DNA of 64,000 nucleotides from Streptomyces shenzhenensis (GCF_003688995.1 NZ_PENI01000001.1:124001-188000), one strand, 5' to 3'; counted from the stretch's first letter, positions 18,383 to 27,550 are shown. Notes: a model not told the origin generated them from the sequence alone. Program-made: numbers and translations.

Positions 18383-19828
18383 GTGAGTGACACCCCATTC
18401 GGATTCGGCCTTCCGCCGGAGGAGCCGGAGAACGGCGACGAGGGCAAGAAGAAGGACCAGCAGAGCGGTGGTGGGCAGGGACCGGCCAACCCGTTCGGTT
18501 TCGGACTGTCCGGAGCCGGGGGCCTGGGCGGCCCGGGCGCCGACAATCCGCTCGCCGCCATGTTCGGTTCGCTGAACCCCGCCGACCTGGGCGCGGCCTT
18601 CCAGCAGCTGGGCCAGATGCTCTCCTACGAGGGCGGCCCGGTGAACTGGGACATGGCCAAGCAGATCGCCCGCCAGACGGTCTCGCAGGGCACCCCGGAC
18701 GGCGTCAAGGACGCGAGCGTCGGCCCGGCCGAGCGCTCCGCGGTCCAGGAGGCCGTGCGCCTGGCCGACCTGTGGCTGGACGACGCGACGTCCCTGCCGT
18801 CCGGCGCGGGCTCCGCGGTGGCGTGGAGTCGCGCGGAGTGGGTCGAGGCCACGCTTCCGGCCTGGAAGGAGCTGGTCGACCCGGTCGCCGAGCGTGTCGG
18901 CGCGGCCATGGGCGACGTCCTGCCGGAGGAGATGCAGGCCATGGCGGGCCCGCTGATCGGCATGATGCGCTCGATGGGCGGCGCCATGTTCGGCACGCAG
19001 ATCGGGCAGGCCGTCGGCGTGCTCGCGGGCGAGGTCGTCGGCTCCACCGACATCGGCCTGCCGCTCGGCCCGGCCGGCAAGGCCGCGCTGCTGCCGCTGA
19101 ACATCGAGGCGTTCGGCAAGGACCTGGGCGTGCCCAAGGACGAGGTGCGGCTCTACCTCGCCCTGCGCGAGGCCGCCCACCAGCGTCTGTTCGCGCATGT
19201 GCCGTGGCTGCGCTCGCACCTGTTCGGCGCGGTCGACGGCTACGCGCGCGGGATCAAGGTCGACACGGCCAAGCTGGAGGACGTGGTCGGCCAGTTCGAC
19301 CCGCAGAACCCGGAGCAGCTGCAGGACGCCCTTCAGCAGGGCATGTTCCAGCCGGAGGACACACCCGAGCAGAAGGCCGCCCTGGCGCGTCTGGAGACGG
19401 CTCTGGCGCTCGTCGAGGGCTGGGTGGACGCGGTGGTCCACGCGGCCGCGAAGCCGCGTCTGACGTCCGCCGACGCCCTGCGTGAGACGCTGCGCCGCCG
19501 CCGTGCCACGGGCGGGCCGGCCGAGCAGACGTTCGCGACGCTGATCGGCCTGGAGCTGCGGCCCCGCCGGCTGCGCGACGCCTCCCGGCTGTGGGCCTCC
19601 CTCACGGACGCGCGCGGTGTCGACGGCCGGGACGCCCTGTGGGCCCACCCGGACATGCTGCCGACGGCAACCGACCTGGACGACCCGGACGGCTTTGTCC
19701 ACCGCGAGCAGCTGGACTTCTCCGAGCTGGACAAGATGCTCGGCGAGGCGGCCGACGGCACCGGCGAGAAGCCGAACCTGAAGAAGGGCGACGCGGGCGA
19801 CGACGCCAAGGGTGACGGCACCGAGTGA
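18383..19828 (+). CDS. Zinc-dependent metalloprotease-like DUF2342 protein
   Basis: A 481-residue actinobacterial protein. The N-terminus is low complexity and twice carries an NPFGFGL/TPFGFGL motif. A DUF2342 domain spans about residues 85-450 and includes YLALREAAHQRLFAHVPWL, the His-containing helix that gives the family its metalloprotease label. Peptidase activity is not demonstrated as far as I know. GTG 18383 follows CGAGGAACC. It overlaps the NUDIX gene by 4 nt, so the two are coupled. In mycobacteria the homologue also lies next to the Lon-PDZ gene, from memory. Confidence 0.82.
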   Translation: MSDTPFGFGLPPEEPENGDEGKKKDQQSGGGQGPANPFGFGLSGAGGLGGPGADNPLAAMFGSLNPADLGAAFQQLGQMLSYEGGPVNWDMAKQIARQTVSQGTPDGVKDASVGPAERSAVQEAVRLADLWLDDATSLPSGAGSAVAWSRAEWVEATLPAWKELVDPVAERVGAAMGDVLPEEMQAMAGPLIGMMRSMGGAMFGTQIGQAVGVLAGEVVGSTDIGLPLGPAGKAALLPLNIEAFGKDLGVPKDEVRLYLALREAAHQRLFAHVPWLRSHLFGAVDGYARGIKVDTAKLEDVVGQFDPQNPEQLQDALQQGMFQPEDTPEQKAALARLETALALVEGWVDAVVHAAAKPRLTSADALRETLRRRRATGGPAEQTFATLIGLELRPRRLRDASRLWASLTDARGVDGRDALWAHPDMLPTATDLDDPDGFVHREQLDFSELDKMLGEAADGTGEKPNLKKGDAGDDAKGDGTE

Positions 19829-20358
19829 GCCTGTACGACGACGCGGTCCTCGTCCTGAAGGGGTACGAGGGCCGGGAAGAGGGCCAGGAAGAGCTGCGCC
19901 AGGCCTATCTGGACCATCTCGCGGCGCATCCGGACGGCCTGTGGAAGGCCTGCGGGGCGGGGCACCTCACGGCGAGCGCCCTGGTCGTCGACCCGGCGCA
20001 CGGCCGGGTGCTGCTCACCCTGCACAAGAAGCTGCGAATGTGGTTGCAGATGGGCGGCCACTGCGAACCGCAGGACACCTCCGTGCGGGCGGCGGCCGTG
20101 CGCGAGGCCACGGAGGAGTCCGGCGTCCCGGGGCTGACGCTGCTCCCGGGCGGCCCGGTGCGCCTGGACCGCCATCCGATCCCGGCCCCGTGCCACTGGC
20201 ACTTCGACGTGCAGTACGCGGTCGTGGCGCCGCCCGGTGCGGTCCAGGAGATCAGCGACGAGTCGCTCGACCTGCGCTGGTTCGGCTACGACGAGGTGCC
20301 GCGCGTGGCGGACGAGTCGGTCGTACAGCTGCTGGACGCGACGCGCGCCAGGCTCTGA
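19825..20358 (+). CDS. NUDIX hydrolase
   Basis: A 177-residue NUDIX-fold pyrophosphohydrolase. The box GGHCEPQDTSVRAAAVREATEESGV at about residues 74-98 fits GX5EX7REUXEEXGU with all catalytic Glu present. The substrate is a nucleoside diphosphate derivative that cannot be named from sequence. GTG 19825 overlaps the previous stop (GTGA). It ends just before a strong hairpin at 20434 shared with the convergent AIM24 operon. Confidence 0.88.
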   Translation: MSLYDDAVLVLKGYEGREEGQEELRQAYLDHLAAHPDGLWKACGAGHLTASALVVDPAHGRVLLTLHKKLRMWLQMGGHCEPQDTSVRAAAVREATEESGVPGLTLLPGGPVRLDRHPIPAPCHWHFDVQYAVVAPPGAVQEISDESLDLRWFGYDEVPRVADESVVQLLDATRARL

Positions 20359-20433
20359 GACCCGACGGCATCCCGACGGACCGGGCAGGACCTGCATACG
20401 GGCGACCGGCCTGCGCGCGGGCGACCCACTTGT

Positions 20434-20464
20434 AAGGGGCGACCGCCCAGGGTGGTCGCCCCTT
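20434..20464. terminator. Bidirectional terminator between NUDIX gene and AIM24 operon
   Basis: A perfect 11-bp stem (AAGGGGCGACC / GGTCGCCCCTT) with a 9-nt loop. The A/T pairs at its base give short U-tracts in both directions. Confidence 0.75.
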
Positions 20465-20497
20465 ACTGCCGGCTCACTGCTGCCGGCTCGCTGCGGC

Positions 20498-21253
20498 TCA
20501 GCTCCAGACGTTCCCCTGGTTCTGGCCGCGCGCCCCGTGCTGTCCCATGCCGTACTGCGCGGCGAGCCCCCGCCCGATCGTGGCGTTCTGCGGCGGCAGC
20601 AGCTCGCTGGGCTGGACGAGCGCGTAACCGGTGCCCATGAAGCTCAGCTCCCAGCCCTCACCGGTGCTGCCGCGGCGCCGCCACACGCCGGAGGAGTGCG
20701 TCTGCGCCTGCATCTGGACGCGCAGGCCCGTGGACCAGGCGACGATCGCGTCGGCGTCGCAGTTGACGTACCGGTCGGGTGTCACCTGCATCATCAGTGG
20801 CACGCCCGAGGTCATCAGGGCGACCTTGCCGTGGCCGGTGATGTTGAGCTGGTACTTCCCGGACCCCGAGATGCCGTACAGGCTGTCGACGGCGATGACC
20901 TCGTGGTGCAGCGAGGAGTCCAGGGCGAGGACGTAGCTGCTGTCGACCGTCAGGCCCTCCTGCTCGACATCCACCACATGGACGTACTGGGCGAGGTTGG
21001 CGAAGTAGACCGTGCCCTGCCCGTGGCAGCGCATCAGGTCCAAGCCCTCCCCGGTGTACGCACGCGCGTGTGCCTGGCCGCTGCCCTGGTACTCGGCGTC
21101 GAACTCGACGAGGCCCTGGTAGGCGACCATGCTGCCCTTGCGGGCGAGGAGGTCTTCGTGGCCCTCCAGGGCGACGCGGAGCAGCTGCTTGTTCTGCAGG
21201 CTCCAACGCTCCTGGGTCTGCTGGTCGTTGTAGGCGAAAAGCGGGCTCTGCAT
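20498..21253 (-). CDS. AIM24 family protein, paralogue 1 (last in operon)
   Basis: A 251-residue soluble protein of the AIM24 (mitochondrial biogenesis-like) beta-barrel family. Hallmarks are LARKGSMVAYQGLVEF (about residues 37-52), GLDLMRCHGQGTVYFA (about 70-85) and the C-terminal ALVQPSELL. No catalytic site is known for the fold. It is the third gene of a minus-strand operon of three paralogues, 18 nt after the second one. A Gly/Gln-rich tail ends it. Role unknown; the TerD fusion in the first gene hints at stress or envelope function. Confidence 0.85.
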   Translation of the reverse strand: MQSPLFAYNDQQTQERWSLQNKQLLRVALEGHEDLLARKGSMVAYQGLVEFDAEYQGSGQAHARAYTGEGLDLMRCHGQGTVYFANLAQYVHVVDVEQEGLTVDSSYVLALDSSLHHEVIAVDSLYGISGSGKYQLNITGHGKVALMTSGVPLMMQVTPDRYVNCDADAIVAWSTGLRVQMQAQTHSSGVWRRRGSTGEGWELSFMGTGYALVQPSELLPPQNATIGRGLAAQYGMGQHGARGQNQGNVWS

Positions 21254-21271
21254 GATGGCTCTGGCTCCCCC

Positions 21272-21952
21272 TCAGCCCCGGACCCGGAGGCGGTCGGTGC
21301 TGTCCTCGCTGGGCTGGACGACGACGATGCCCTGACCGGAGAAGGCCATCTGGTAGGCCTCGCCGCTGCCGCGGCCGATCAGCGACTGCGCCTTGAAGCT
21401 GCGCTTGCCCTTCACCTTGAGGTTCGGGGACCACGCGACGAGCGCGTCCGGGTCGACGTACGTCTCGTCCTCGCCGCCGCCGCAGTCGACGACGATCGGC
21501 TTGCCCCGGGAGGTCAGGGCGACCCAGCCCTGCCCGGAGATCCTGGTGTTCCACAGGCCCTGTCCGGCGAACTTCGCGAGCCCCTTGACCCGCTCCACGC
21601 CCCAGGTCAGCTGGGCGTCGAAGGCGAGCAGATTGGTGGCGTTGACGGAGATGCCGTCGCCGTTGAGGTTGATCACGACGACGTTCGCACCGTAGTCGGC
21701 CAGGTACAGCAACCCGTCCCCGGAGCACTTCATCAGGGGGGCGCCCTCGCCGGTGACCCAGTCGCGGGCGATCTGGCGGACGGCCGGCGGGTTGGGCTCG
21801 TACTGCACGAAGCCTTCGTAGGCGACCATGGACCCCACGCGCGCGAGGAGGTCGTTCCCGGTCTGCATGGCGACCTTCAGCATGTGGTCGCCGTGGTTCT
21901 CCATGCGGGCGGTGACCGGTGCGGGGGCGTAGCCCATGAGCGGCTGGTTCAT
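21272..21952 (-). CDS. AIM24 family protein, paralogue 2
   Basis: A 226-residue AIM24-fold protein. It shares LARVGSMVAYEGFVQY, PLMKCSGDGLLYLADY and VVQPSED with its neighbours, but has an insert around VDCGGGEDETYV that the others lack. ATG 21952 has GAGGGAG upstream. It starts 11 nt after the stop of the TerD-AIM24 gene, so co-transcription is near certain. It probably assembles with its two neighbours. Confidence 0.85.
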   Translation of the reverse strand: MNQPLMGYAPAPVTARMENHGDHMLKVAMQTGNDLLARVGSMVAYEGFVQYEPNPPAVRQIARDWVTGEGAPLMKCSGDGLLYLADYGANVVVINLNGDGISVNATNLLAFDAQLTWGVERVKGLAKFAGQGLWNTRISGQGWVALTSRGKPIVVDCGGGEDETYVDPDALVAWSPNLKVKGKRSFKAQSLIGRGSGEAYQMAFSGQGIVVVQPSEDSTDRLRVRG

Positions 21953-21963
21953 GACGGGCTCCC

Positions 21964-23655
21964 TCAGACCTCGTACGGCTGGACGACGATGAAGTTGCCG
22001 GGTGCGCCCCGGAACTGCAGGTTGACGCTCTCGCCGGTGTCGCCGGGGTAGGCGTTGCGGCGCATACGGACCTGGCTGGAGACGATCACCTGGGAGGCGG
22101 CCGACCAGGCGACGACCGCGTTGCAGTCGGCGAACGTGGTGGGCGTGACGGGCAGGACGACGGGCGTGCCGTGCGTCTTGACGACGACGGTGCCGGTCCC
22201 CTGGAACTGCATCGTGAACAGGGCGCCTCCGGGGATGCCGTGTCCCTCGATGCGGCGGACCTCGTACTGGAGGCTCTCGTCGAAGGCGAGGACATTCTCG
22301 GAGGAGACGCAGATCGCGTCGCCCTGGAGTTCCACGGGGTGCAGATGCGTGGCCTCCTCGGCGAGGAACACCTGGCCCTGGCCGGTACAGCGCATCAGCT
22401 GCAGTTCCTGGCCGGTGGCGTTGCCCACGATCCGGCCCATGACGCCGGCGCCCTTGTAGCTGAAGTCGACCTTGCCCTGGTAGAGCACCATGCTGCCCTG
22501 CCGGGCCAGCACGGGCTGGCCGCCGATGCCGAGGTCGACGCGGACGAGCTTGCTGTTCTGCTGGGTCCAGCGCTGCCCGGTGGGCGTCTCCTTGAACTGC
22601 TGCAGCGCCGCGGTCACACCGGCGCCGCCCTGGGGCGCGCCCTGCGGCACGCCGTAGCCGGTGGCCTGCTGGCCGGGGACCGGTCCGAGCGGCGGCTGCT
22701 GGCCGTAGCCCAGGGGCGGGGTCGGCTGCCCGTAGCCGGGCGGCGGCGCCGGGGCCTGCGGGGCCGGGGGCTGGCCGTATCCGGGGGGCAGGGGGGCGCT
22801 CGGGGCGGCGGGCTGGCCGTAGGGCGCCGGTGGCGGGGGCGGGGGCGGGGGTGGCACCGTGCCGCCGGGGGGCAGGTTCAGGGGGGCGATGATGGTGGGC
22901 GCGCCGTGCACGTTGGGCGCGGGGGCCGGGGGCGCGGGCGGCGTGGCACCGGGCGGGGGCGCGAAGCCCTGCGGGGCGGGAGCCGGCGCCGGGGCGGGCG
23001 CAGGGGGTGCGGGAGCCGGGGCGGACGGGACGCCGAACGCGGGCGGCGCGGCGGCCTGGGCGGGCGGGGCGAAGCCCGGAACGGCGCCGGACTGCGGCTG
23101 CTGCGGGGCGGCCTCGGGCGCCTCCTCCTCCAGCACCTCGCCGCCGAAGTTCTTCAGCAGCGCTTCGAGGCCGCCGTCGAAGCCCTGGCCGACCGCCGCG
23201 AACCGCCACACGTCCTTCAAATAGAAGTCGCCCAGCATCACGGCTCGTTCGGTGGAGAACTCCGCGCCGTCGAACGCGTACCGGGCCACCTCCTCGCCGC
23301 CCGCGACGATGCGGAGGTACCCGGGCTGTATCTGCGACATCTGCCCGGCGCCGTCGACGGTCGCCGTGAACGACAGCTTCTGGATCTGCGGCGGGATCCG
23401 GTCCAGCGTGACCCGGAAGGACTCCGTGTCGCCGGCCTGGGCACCCAGCAACTGGATGGACTCCTCGGGGGACTTCGGCTGATTGAAGAAGACGAAGTAC
23501 CGGTCGTCCGAGAGACGTTCGTCGGCGTCGAGCCCGAAACAGCTGATGTCGAAGGTCAGCCCGGGGCCCGAGATCTGCACACCTACGTACAGATCCGTGC
23601 CCGCGGTGAGGTCACTGATCCTGGCCTTGTGGCCCCGTTGGAATTCCCTGGTCAT
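21964..23655 (-). CDS. TerD-AIM24 fusion protein with long proline-rich linker
   Basis: A 563-residue three-part protein. Residues 1-175 form a TerD domain (Ca-binding strands with GPGLTFDISCFGLDAD and DRYFVFFNQPKSPE). Residues 180-355 are a Pro/Ala/Gly/Gln linker with poly-Pro runs and repeated GYGQP units. Residues 365-563 form an AIM24 domain (LARQGSMVLYQGKVDF, LMRCTGQGQVFLAEE). TerD proteins are tied to tellurite and other stress responses. It is the first gene of an operon with two stand-alone AIM24 genes. ATG 23655 follows a GGGGGACGG stretch. Confidence 0.85.
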   Translation of the reverse strand: MTREFQRGHKARISDLTAGTDLYVGVQISGPGLTFDISCFGLDADERLSDDRYFVFFNQPKSPEESIQLLGAQAGDTESFRVTLDRIPPQIQKLSFTATVDGAGQMSQIQPGYLRIVAGGEEVARYAFDGAEFSTERAVMLGDFYLKDVWRFAAVGQGFDGGLEALLKNFGGEVLEEEAPEAAPQQPQSGAVPGFAPPAQAAAPPAFGVPSAPAPAPPAPAPAPAPAPQGFAPPPGATPPAPPAPAPNVHGAPTIIAPLNLPPGGTVPPPPPPPPPAPYGQPAAPSAPLPPGYGQPPAPQAPAPPPGYGQPTPPLGYGQQPPLGPVPGQQATGYGVPQGAPQGGAGVTAALQQFKETPTGQRWTQQNSKLVRVDLGIGGQPVLARQGSMVLYQGKVDFSYKGAGVMGRIVGNATGQELQLMRCTGQGQVFLAEEATHLHPVELQGDAICVSSENVLAFDESLQYEVRRIEGHGIPGGALFTMQFQGTGTVVVKTHGTPVVLPVTPTTFADCNAVVAWSAASQVIVSSQVRMRRNAYPGDTGESVNLQFRGAPGNFIVVQPYEV

Positions 23656-23792
23656 GCGTAACGACCGTCCCCCATCCCGAATGCAAGTGCGTCGCGCCAG
23701 GCTAACGGCAAACCCCGACATCGGACGAAGCCGGTACAGACCCGGTACACAACCGTCTTCCGCGGCACGCGCGGCCCCACCAGGGGAGCGGA

Positions 23793-24389
23793 TCACTCGT
23801 CCTGCGGGCCGGGCGCAGGAGGCAGTCGGTCCGCGGCGGCCACGCCTTCGAGGTAGCCGCGCGCCCGCTCGGTCCGCGGGTACGCCTCCAGCAGCCGCCA
23901 GAACCGCGGCCCGTGCCCGGGCACCAGCAGATGGGCGAGTTCGTGACAGAGCACGTAGTCGACGACATAGTCGGGCATGCCCTGCAGCCGGTGCGAGAGC
24001 CGGATGCTGCCCTCGGCGGGGGTGCACGAACCCCAGCGCGTGTTCTGGTTGGTGACCCAGCGCACGGAGGCGGGCCGGGCCCGGCCGTCGAAGTACTGCT
24101 CCGACAACCGCTGGGCGCGCTCTCCCAGTTCCGTGTCGCCCAGCACCCGCTTGTTCTCCTGGGCGGCCAGTTTGTCGAGCATGACGGTCACCCAGCGCTG
24201 CTCCTCCGCCTCGGACATCCGGGCAGGGATCAGCACGACGGTGCGGTCGCCCTCGCGGTACGCGGAGACCGTCCGGCGTCGCCGGGCGCTCCTGCGGACC
24301 TCGATCGGGCTCGTCCCCGAGCCGCTCGGCGGCTGGCTCGTCGTACTGCGCTGTGGCTTTCCGGCACGGTGCGGTGGGTCGGCGGGCAC
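23793..24389 (-). CDS. YgjP/DUF45-type metallopeptidase
   Basis: A 198-residue protein with the two family motifs: TRWGSC (about residue 120) and CHELAHLLVPGHGPRFW (about 147-163). HELAH gives two zinc-ligand His and the catalytic Glu, and the His in PGHG supplies the third ligand. The first 35 residues are Ser/Arg-rich and probably disordered. There is no signal peptide, so it is cytosolic. Substrates are unknown. It is divergent from the ThiF-like gene; the 277-bp gap 24390-24666 shows no further gene and probably holds both promoters. Confidence 0.85.
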   Translation of the reverse strand: MPADPPHRAGKPQRSTTSQPPSGSGTSPIEVRRSARRRRTVSAYREGDRTVVLIPARMSEAEEQRWVTVMLDKLAAQENKRVLGDTELGERAQRLSEQYFDGRARPASVRWVTNQNTRWGSCTPAEGSIRLSHRLQGMPDYVVDYVLCHELAHLLVPGHGPRFWRLLEAYPRTERARGYLEGVAAADRLPPAPGPQDE

Positions 24390-24666
24390 GCCCCGACGTT
24401 ACCTGCTGCGCCCGGGGGAAGTCCCGGGTCCGGAACGGTTCAGTGTCGTTCCCCCGACCATGCGCTTGATTCGTACGACGAATATCCACCGCCTGTGGAC
24501 AACTTGCGGCACCGCCTCGGCGAGCCGGGCATGCTGGCACTCGTCGGCGGGGCGTGACCGGTTCCACCGACCATCACCGATATGCCGTGAATTGCCTTCC
24601 TTTTATGCGAATCACGGAGGATTACGGTGAAGTACGGGGAATAGCAGCGAATGACGGGGGACAGAT

Positions 24667-25881
24667 ATGCATCCGATGATGAAGCCCGCGTTCCGGCGCG
24701 GCTGGCGCGACCTCAACACCGTGCAGTTCGGCATGACACCGGCGCACGCGCTGACACTCGGCCCGATCGACACGGCGACGGGCAGTTTCCTGGAGCTGCT
24801 CAACGGCACCCGGGGACTGCCGCTCCTGCGCGACGAGGGACACCGGATGGACCTGCCCGACGGTCATGTCGACGCCGTGGTCCGCGGGCTGGCCGGGGCC
24901 GGGCTGCTCGACGACGCGCGAGGCGGCGGTCCCGCGGGCGCCGCCCTGCGCGAGCAGAAGGAGACGCTCGACCGGCTGCACCCCGATCTGGCCTCCCTGT
25001 CCCTGGCCACCTCCGAACCGGGCGAGGCGATCGACCGCCTGGCGGCCCGCCGCGCCCTGCGCGTGCAGATCAGGGGCGCGGGCCGGGTCGGGGCCGTCCT
25101 GGCCTCGCTGCTGTCGGGCGCGGGGGTCGGCGAGGTCGACGTGTGTGACGGCGGCCAGGTCGAGCCGTGGGACGTCGCCCCGGGCGGACTGCCCGCCGAG
25201 TCGGTCGGCGAGCGCAGGGACGAGGCCGCGCGGCAGGCCGTGCGGCGGGCGGCACCGGACCGCGCGCGCCGTCGCACCCGCGCCCGGCCGTCCCCGGTCG
25301 ACGATCCCGGCTTCTCCCTGGTGGTCCTCGCACCGCGGGACGACGTCGCCGTGCACACTCCCGATCCGGGCGTCGCCGATCCGTTCCTGGCCTCCGGGAC
25401 ACCCCACCTGTACTGCGGCGTCGTGGAGGGAACCGCGGTCGTCGGTCCCCTCGTCCTGCCGGGCGAGACGGGCTGCGCCGGCTGTCTGCACCGGACCCGC
25501 GCGGACCGGGACCCGGTCTGGCCCCGTCTGGTCGCGCAGTGGCGCTCCGGGAGTACCCGCCCGGTGGGCCCCTGCGACCTGACGCTTTCGGCCACGGCCG
25601 CCGGGCTGGCGGCGGCACACGCGCTCGCCTTCCTCGACGGGGGTTCACCGTCGAGCACGGGTACACGCTGGGAGGCCGCGCTGCCGGGCCTGCGGTGGCA
25701 TGCGCTGCCGGTCCCGCCCCACCCCGCATGCCCGTGCGGGGCGGCACGGAGAGGTAAGGAAGAACACATCTCCACGGACGGGCGGAGGCACGAGACAATG
25801 GCGGTGCAACGGCCGTCGACGCAACGACGACGCACCACGGACGCGGCGCGGCCGGCTGGGACTTGGAGGGCGCATGTCTGA
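24667..25881 (+). CDS. ThiF/cyclodehydratase-like E1-type protein, probably catalytically degenerate
   Basis: A 404-residue protein. The N-terminal 90 residues look like the winged-helix peptide-binding part of RiPP cyclodehydratases. A Rossmann segment follows (VQIRGAGRVGAVLASLL, about 135-151) and an acidic strand (VDVCDGGQVEPWDVAPGG). The Asn and Arg that E1 enzymes carry after that strand are missing. Zinc-type Cys pairs are present (CAGCLH and CPCG). The gene overlaps the ABC1 kinase start by 8 nt. No YcaO partner is here. I read it as a degenerate E1 fold with a binding role. Confidence 0.75.
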   Translation: MHPMMKPAFRRGWRDLNTVQFGMTPAHALTLGPIDTATGSFLELLNGTRGLPLLRDEGHRMDLPDGHVDAVVRGLAGAGLLDDARGGGPAGAALREQKETLDRLHPDLASLSLATSEPGEAIDRLAARRALRVQIRGAGRVGAVLASLLSGAGVGEVDVCDGGQVEPWDVAPGGLPAESVGERRDEAARQAVRRAAPDRARRRTRARPSPVDDPGFSLVVLAPRDDVAVHTPDPGVADPFLASGTPHLYCGVVEGTAVVGPLVLPGETGCAGCLHRTRADRDPVWPRLVAQWRSGSTRPVGPCDLTLSATAAGLAAAHALAFLDGGSPSSTGTRWEAALPGLRWHALPVPPHPACPCGAARRGKEEHISTDGRRHETMAVQRPSTQRRRTTDAARPAGTWRAHV

Positions 25882-27247
25882 TCTTCCTCGGAAGGCGGTC
25901 ACCCGGACCGCCAAGCTCGCCACGCTCCCGCTCGGCTTCGCCGGCCGGGCGACCTGGGGCCTGGGCAAGCGGATCGTGGGCGAGTCCGCGGAGATCGTCA
26001 GCCGCGAACTGCAACAGCGCACGGCGGAGCAGTTGTTCAAGGTCCTCGGCGAGCTGAAGGGCGGTGCGATGAAGTTCGGGCAGGCCCTGTCGGTCTTCGA
26101 GTCGGCACTGCCCGAGGAGGTCGCGGGTCCCTACCGGGCGGCCCTGACGAGGCTCCAGGAAGCGGCGCCCCCGATGCCCACCCGCACCGTGCACTCGGTG
26201 CTGGAGGAGCGGCTCGGGGCGGGCTGGCGTGAGCTGTTCCTGGAGTTCGAGGACAAGCCGGCCGCGGCGGCGTCGATCGGCCAGGTGCACCGGGCGGTGT
26301 GGCACGACGGCCGCAAGGTGGCGGTCAAGGTGCAGTACCCGGGAGCCGGCGAGGCCCTACTGTCCGATCTGAGGCAATTGAGCCGCTTTGCCGGCCTGTT
26401 GGGGCCACTCATCCCGGGCATGGACGTCAAGCCGCTCATCGCCGAGCTGCGGGACCGCGTCTCCGAGGAACTGGACTACGGTCTGGAGGCCCAGGCCCAG
26501 CAGGCACACGCGGAGGAGTTCGCGGACGACCCCGACGTGGTGGTCCCGGCCGTGGTGCACCAGTACGACCAGGTACTGGTCACCGAGTGGATCGACGGGA
26601 TCCCGCTCTCGGAAGTGATCACGGACGGCACTCAGGAACAGCGCGACCGGGCCGGCCAGCTTCTGGCCCGCTTCCTGTTCTCGGGTCCGGCCCGCACCGG
26701 CCTCCTGCACGCCGACCCGCACCCGGGCAACTTCCGTCTGCTCCCCGGCGAACCGGAGGGCGAGGGCGACTGGCGCCTGGGCGTCCTGGACTTCGGCACC
26801 GTCGACCGTCTCCCCGGCGGCCTGCCGACGCCGATCGGCGACTCCCTGCGCATGACCCTGGACGGCGAGGCCGGCGCGGTCTACGAGATGCTGCGCACCG
26901 AGGGCTTCGTCAAGGACTCCATAGAACTGGACCCGGATGCCGTCCTCGACTACCTCCTGCCGATCATCGAGCCGGCCCTGGTGGACGAGTTCACCTTCAC
27001 CCGCACCTGGATGCGCAGCCAGGCGGCCCGTATCGCCGACCCCCGCTCCCCCGCCTACCAGCTGGGCAAGCAGCTCAACCTGCCCCCGGCCTACCTGCTG
27101 ATCCACCGGGTGACCCTGAGTACCATCGGCGTCCTGTGCCAACTGGGCGCGACGGTACGGCTGCGGGAGGAACTGGAGGATTGGCTTCCGGGATTCGTCC
27201 CCGACGACGAGGACCTGACCGTGCAGGAGCCGGCGGCGCCGGCGTGA
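25874..27247 (+). CDS. ABC1/UbiB-family atypical kinase (AarF)
   Basis: A 457-residue ABC1 kinase. The family-specific KxGQ motif (GGAMKFGQALS, about residues 56-66) and the Ala-rich nucleotide loop (AAASIGQVHRA) are intact. So are the VKVQYPG lysine, the ELDYGLEAQ glutamate, the catalytic HADPHPGNF and metal-binding LDFGTV. In bacteria this family supports quinone synthesis or lipid homeostasis; menaquinone is the likely quinone here, which is inference. ATG 25874 lies within the 3' end of the ThiF-like gene, with GGAGGGCGC upstream. From memory the mycobacterial homologue also lies next to whiB7. Confidence 0.88.
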   Translation: MSDLPRKAVTRTAKLATLPLGFAGRATWGLGKRIVGESAEIVSRELQQRTAEQLFKVLGELKGGAMKFGQALSVFESALPEEVAGPYRAALTRLQEAAPPMPTRTVHSVLEERLGAGWRELFLEFEDKPAAAASIGQVHRAVWHDGRKVAVKVQYPGAGEALLSDLRQLSRFAGLLGPLIPGMDVKPLIAELRDRVSEELDYGLEAQAQQAHAEEFADDPDVVVPAVVHQYDQVLVTEWIDGIPLSEVITDGTQEQRDRAGQLLARFLFSGPARTGLLHADPHPGNFRLLPGEPEGEGDWRLGVLDFGTVDRLPGGLPTPIGDSLRMTLDGEAGAVYEMLRTEGFVKDSIELDPDAVLDYLLPIIEPALVDEFTFTRTWMRSQAARIADPRSPAYQLGKQLNLPPAYLLIHRVTLSTIGVLCQLGATVRLREELEDWLPGFVPDDEDLTVQEPAAPA

Positions 27248-27253
27248 GCCCCC

Positions 27254-27466
27254 TCACCAGCGGGCCGAGTCCAGCCGCCCCTCGATCGCTCTGAGGTTCT
27301 CCCGGGAGCAGCCGTCGCAGAAGTACTGACGGACGCCGTTCTCCACGGAGCAGGTCCAGGTCACGGGGTACAGGGCCGCGGACGGGGTGCGACAGCGGGC
27401 GCACACGAGGGGACGCGGCTGCGCGGTGGGGACGTCGTGGTCACCGTCTCCGGAAGAACTCGTCAC
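27254..27466 (-). CDS. Small zinc-ribbon protein (70 aa)
   Basis: A 70-residue protein with two Cys pairs, CARC (about residue 24) and FCDGC (about 51), spaced as a treble-clef or zinc ribbon. The rest is polar. GTG 27466 (VTSSSGDG) is the most plausible start; the ribosome site is weak. It is convergent with the ABC1 kinase gene, 6 nt apart. No function can be given; it may be an adaptor or nucleic-acid binder. Confidence 0.65.
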   Translation of the reverse strand: MTSSSGDGDHDVPTAQPRPLVCARCRTPSAALYPVTWTCSVENGVRQYFCDGCSRENLRAIEGRLDSARW

Positions 27467-27510
27467 TCGGTGACGATATCTCCGCGCCCCGGGTTCGGCG
27501 GGACAACGCA

Positions 27511-27550
27511 CCGCGGGGGCCGGTCCGTTCGAACGGACCGGCCCCCGCGG
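27511..27550. terminator. Perfect 40-bp palindrome, probable terminator of the wblC operon
   Basis: Two exactly complementary 20-bp arms meet at TTCGAA (27511-27530 and 27531-27550). On the minus strand it lies 50 nt after the stop of the gene downstream of wblC. There is no strong U-tract. Confidence 0.65.

Noticed and set aside
17075..19702. 875-codon minus-strand frame covering the SDR gene
   Set aside because: Only the 3' 370 codons (17075-18187) match an SDR protein; the rest is antisense to the DUF2342 gene.
24667..25881. A RiPP (TOMM) biosynthetic cluster around the ThiF-like gene
   Set aside because: No YcaO, dehydrogenase, protease or precursor-peptide gene is seen nearby, and the adenylation residues appear degenerate.
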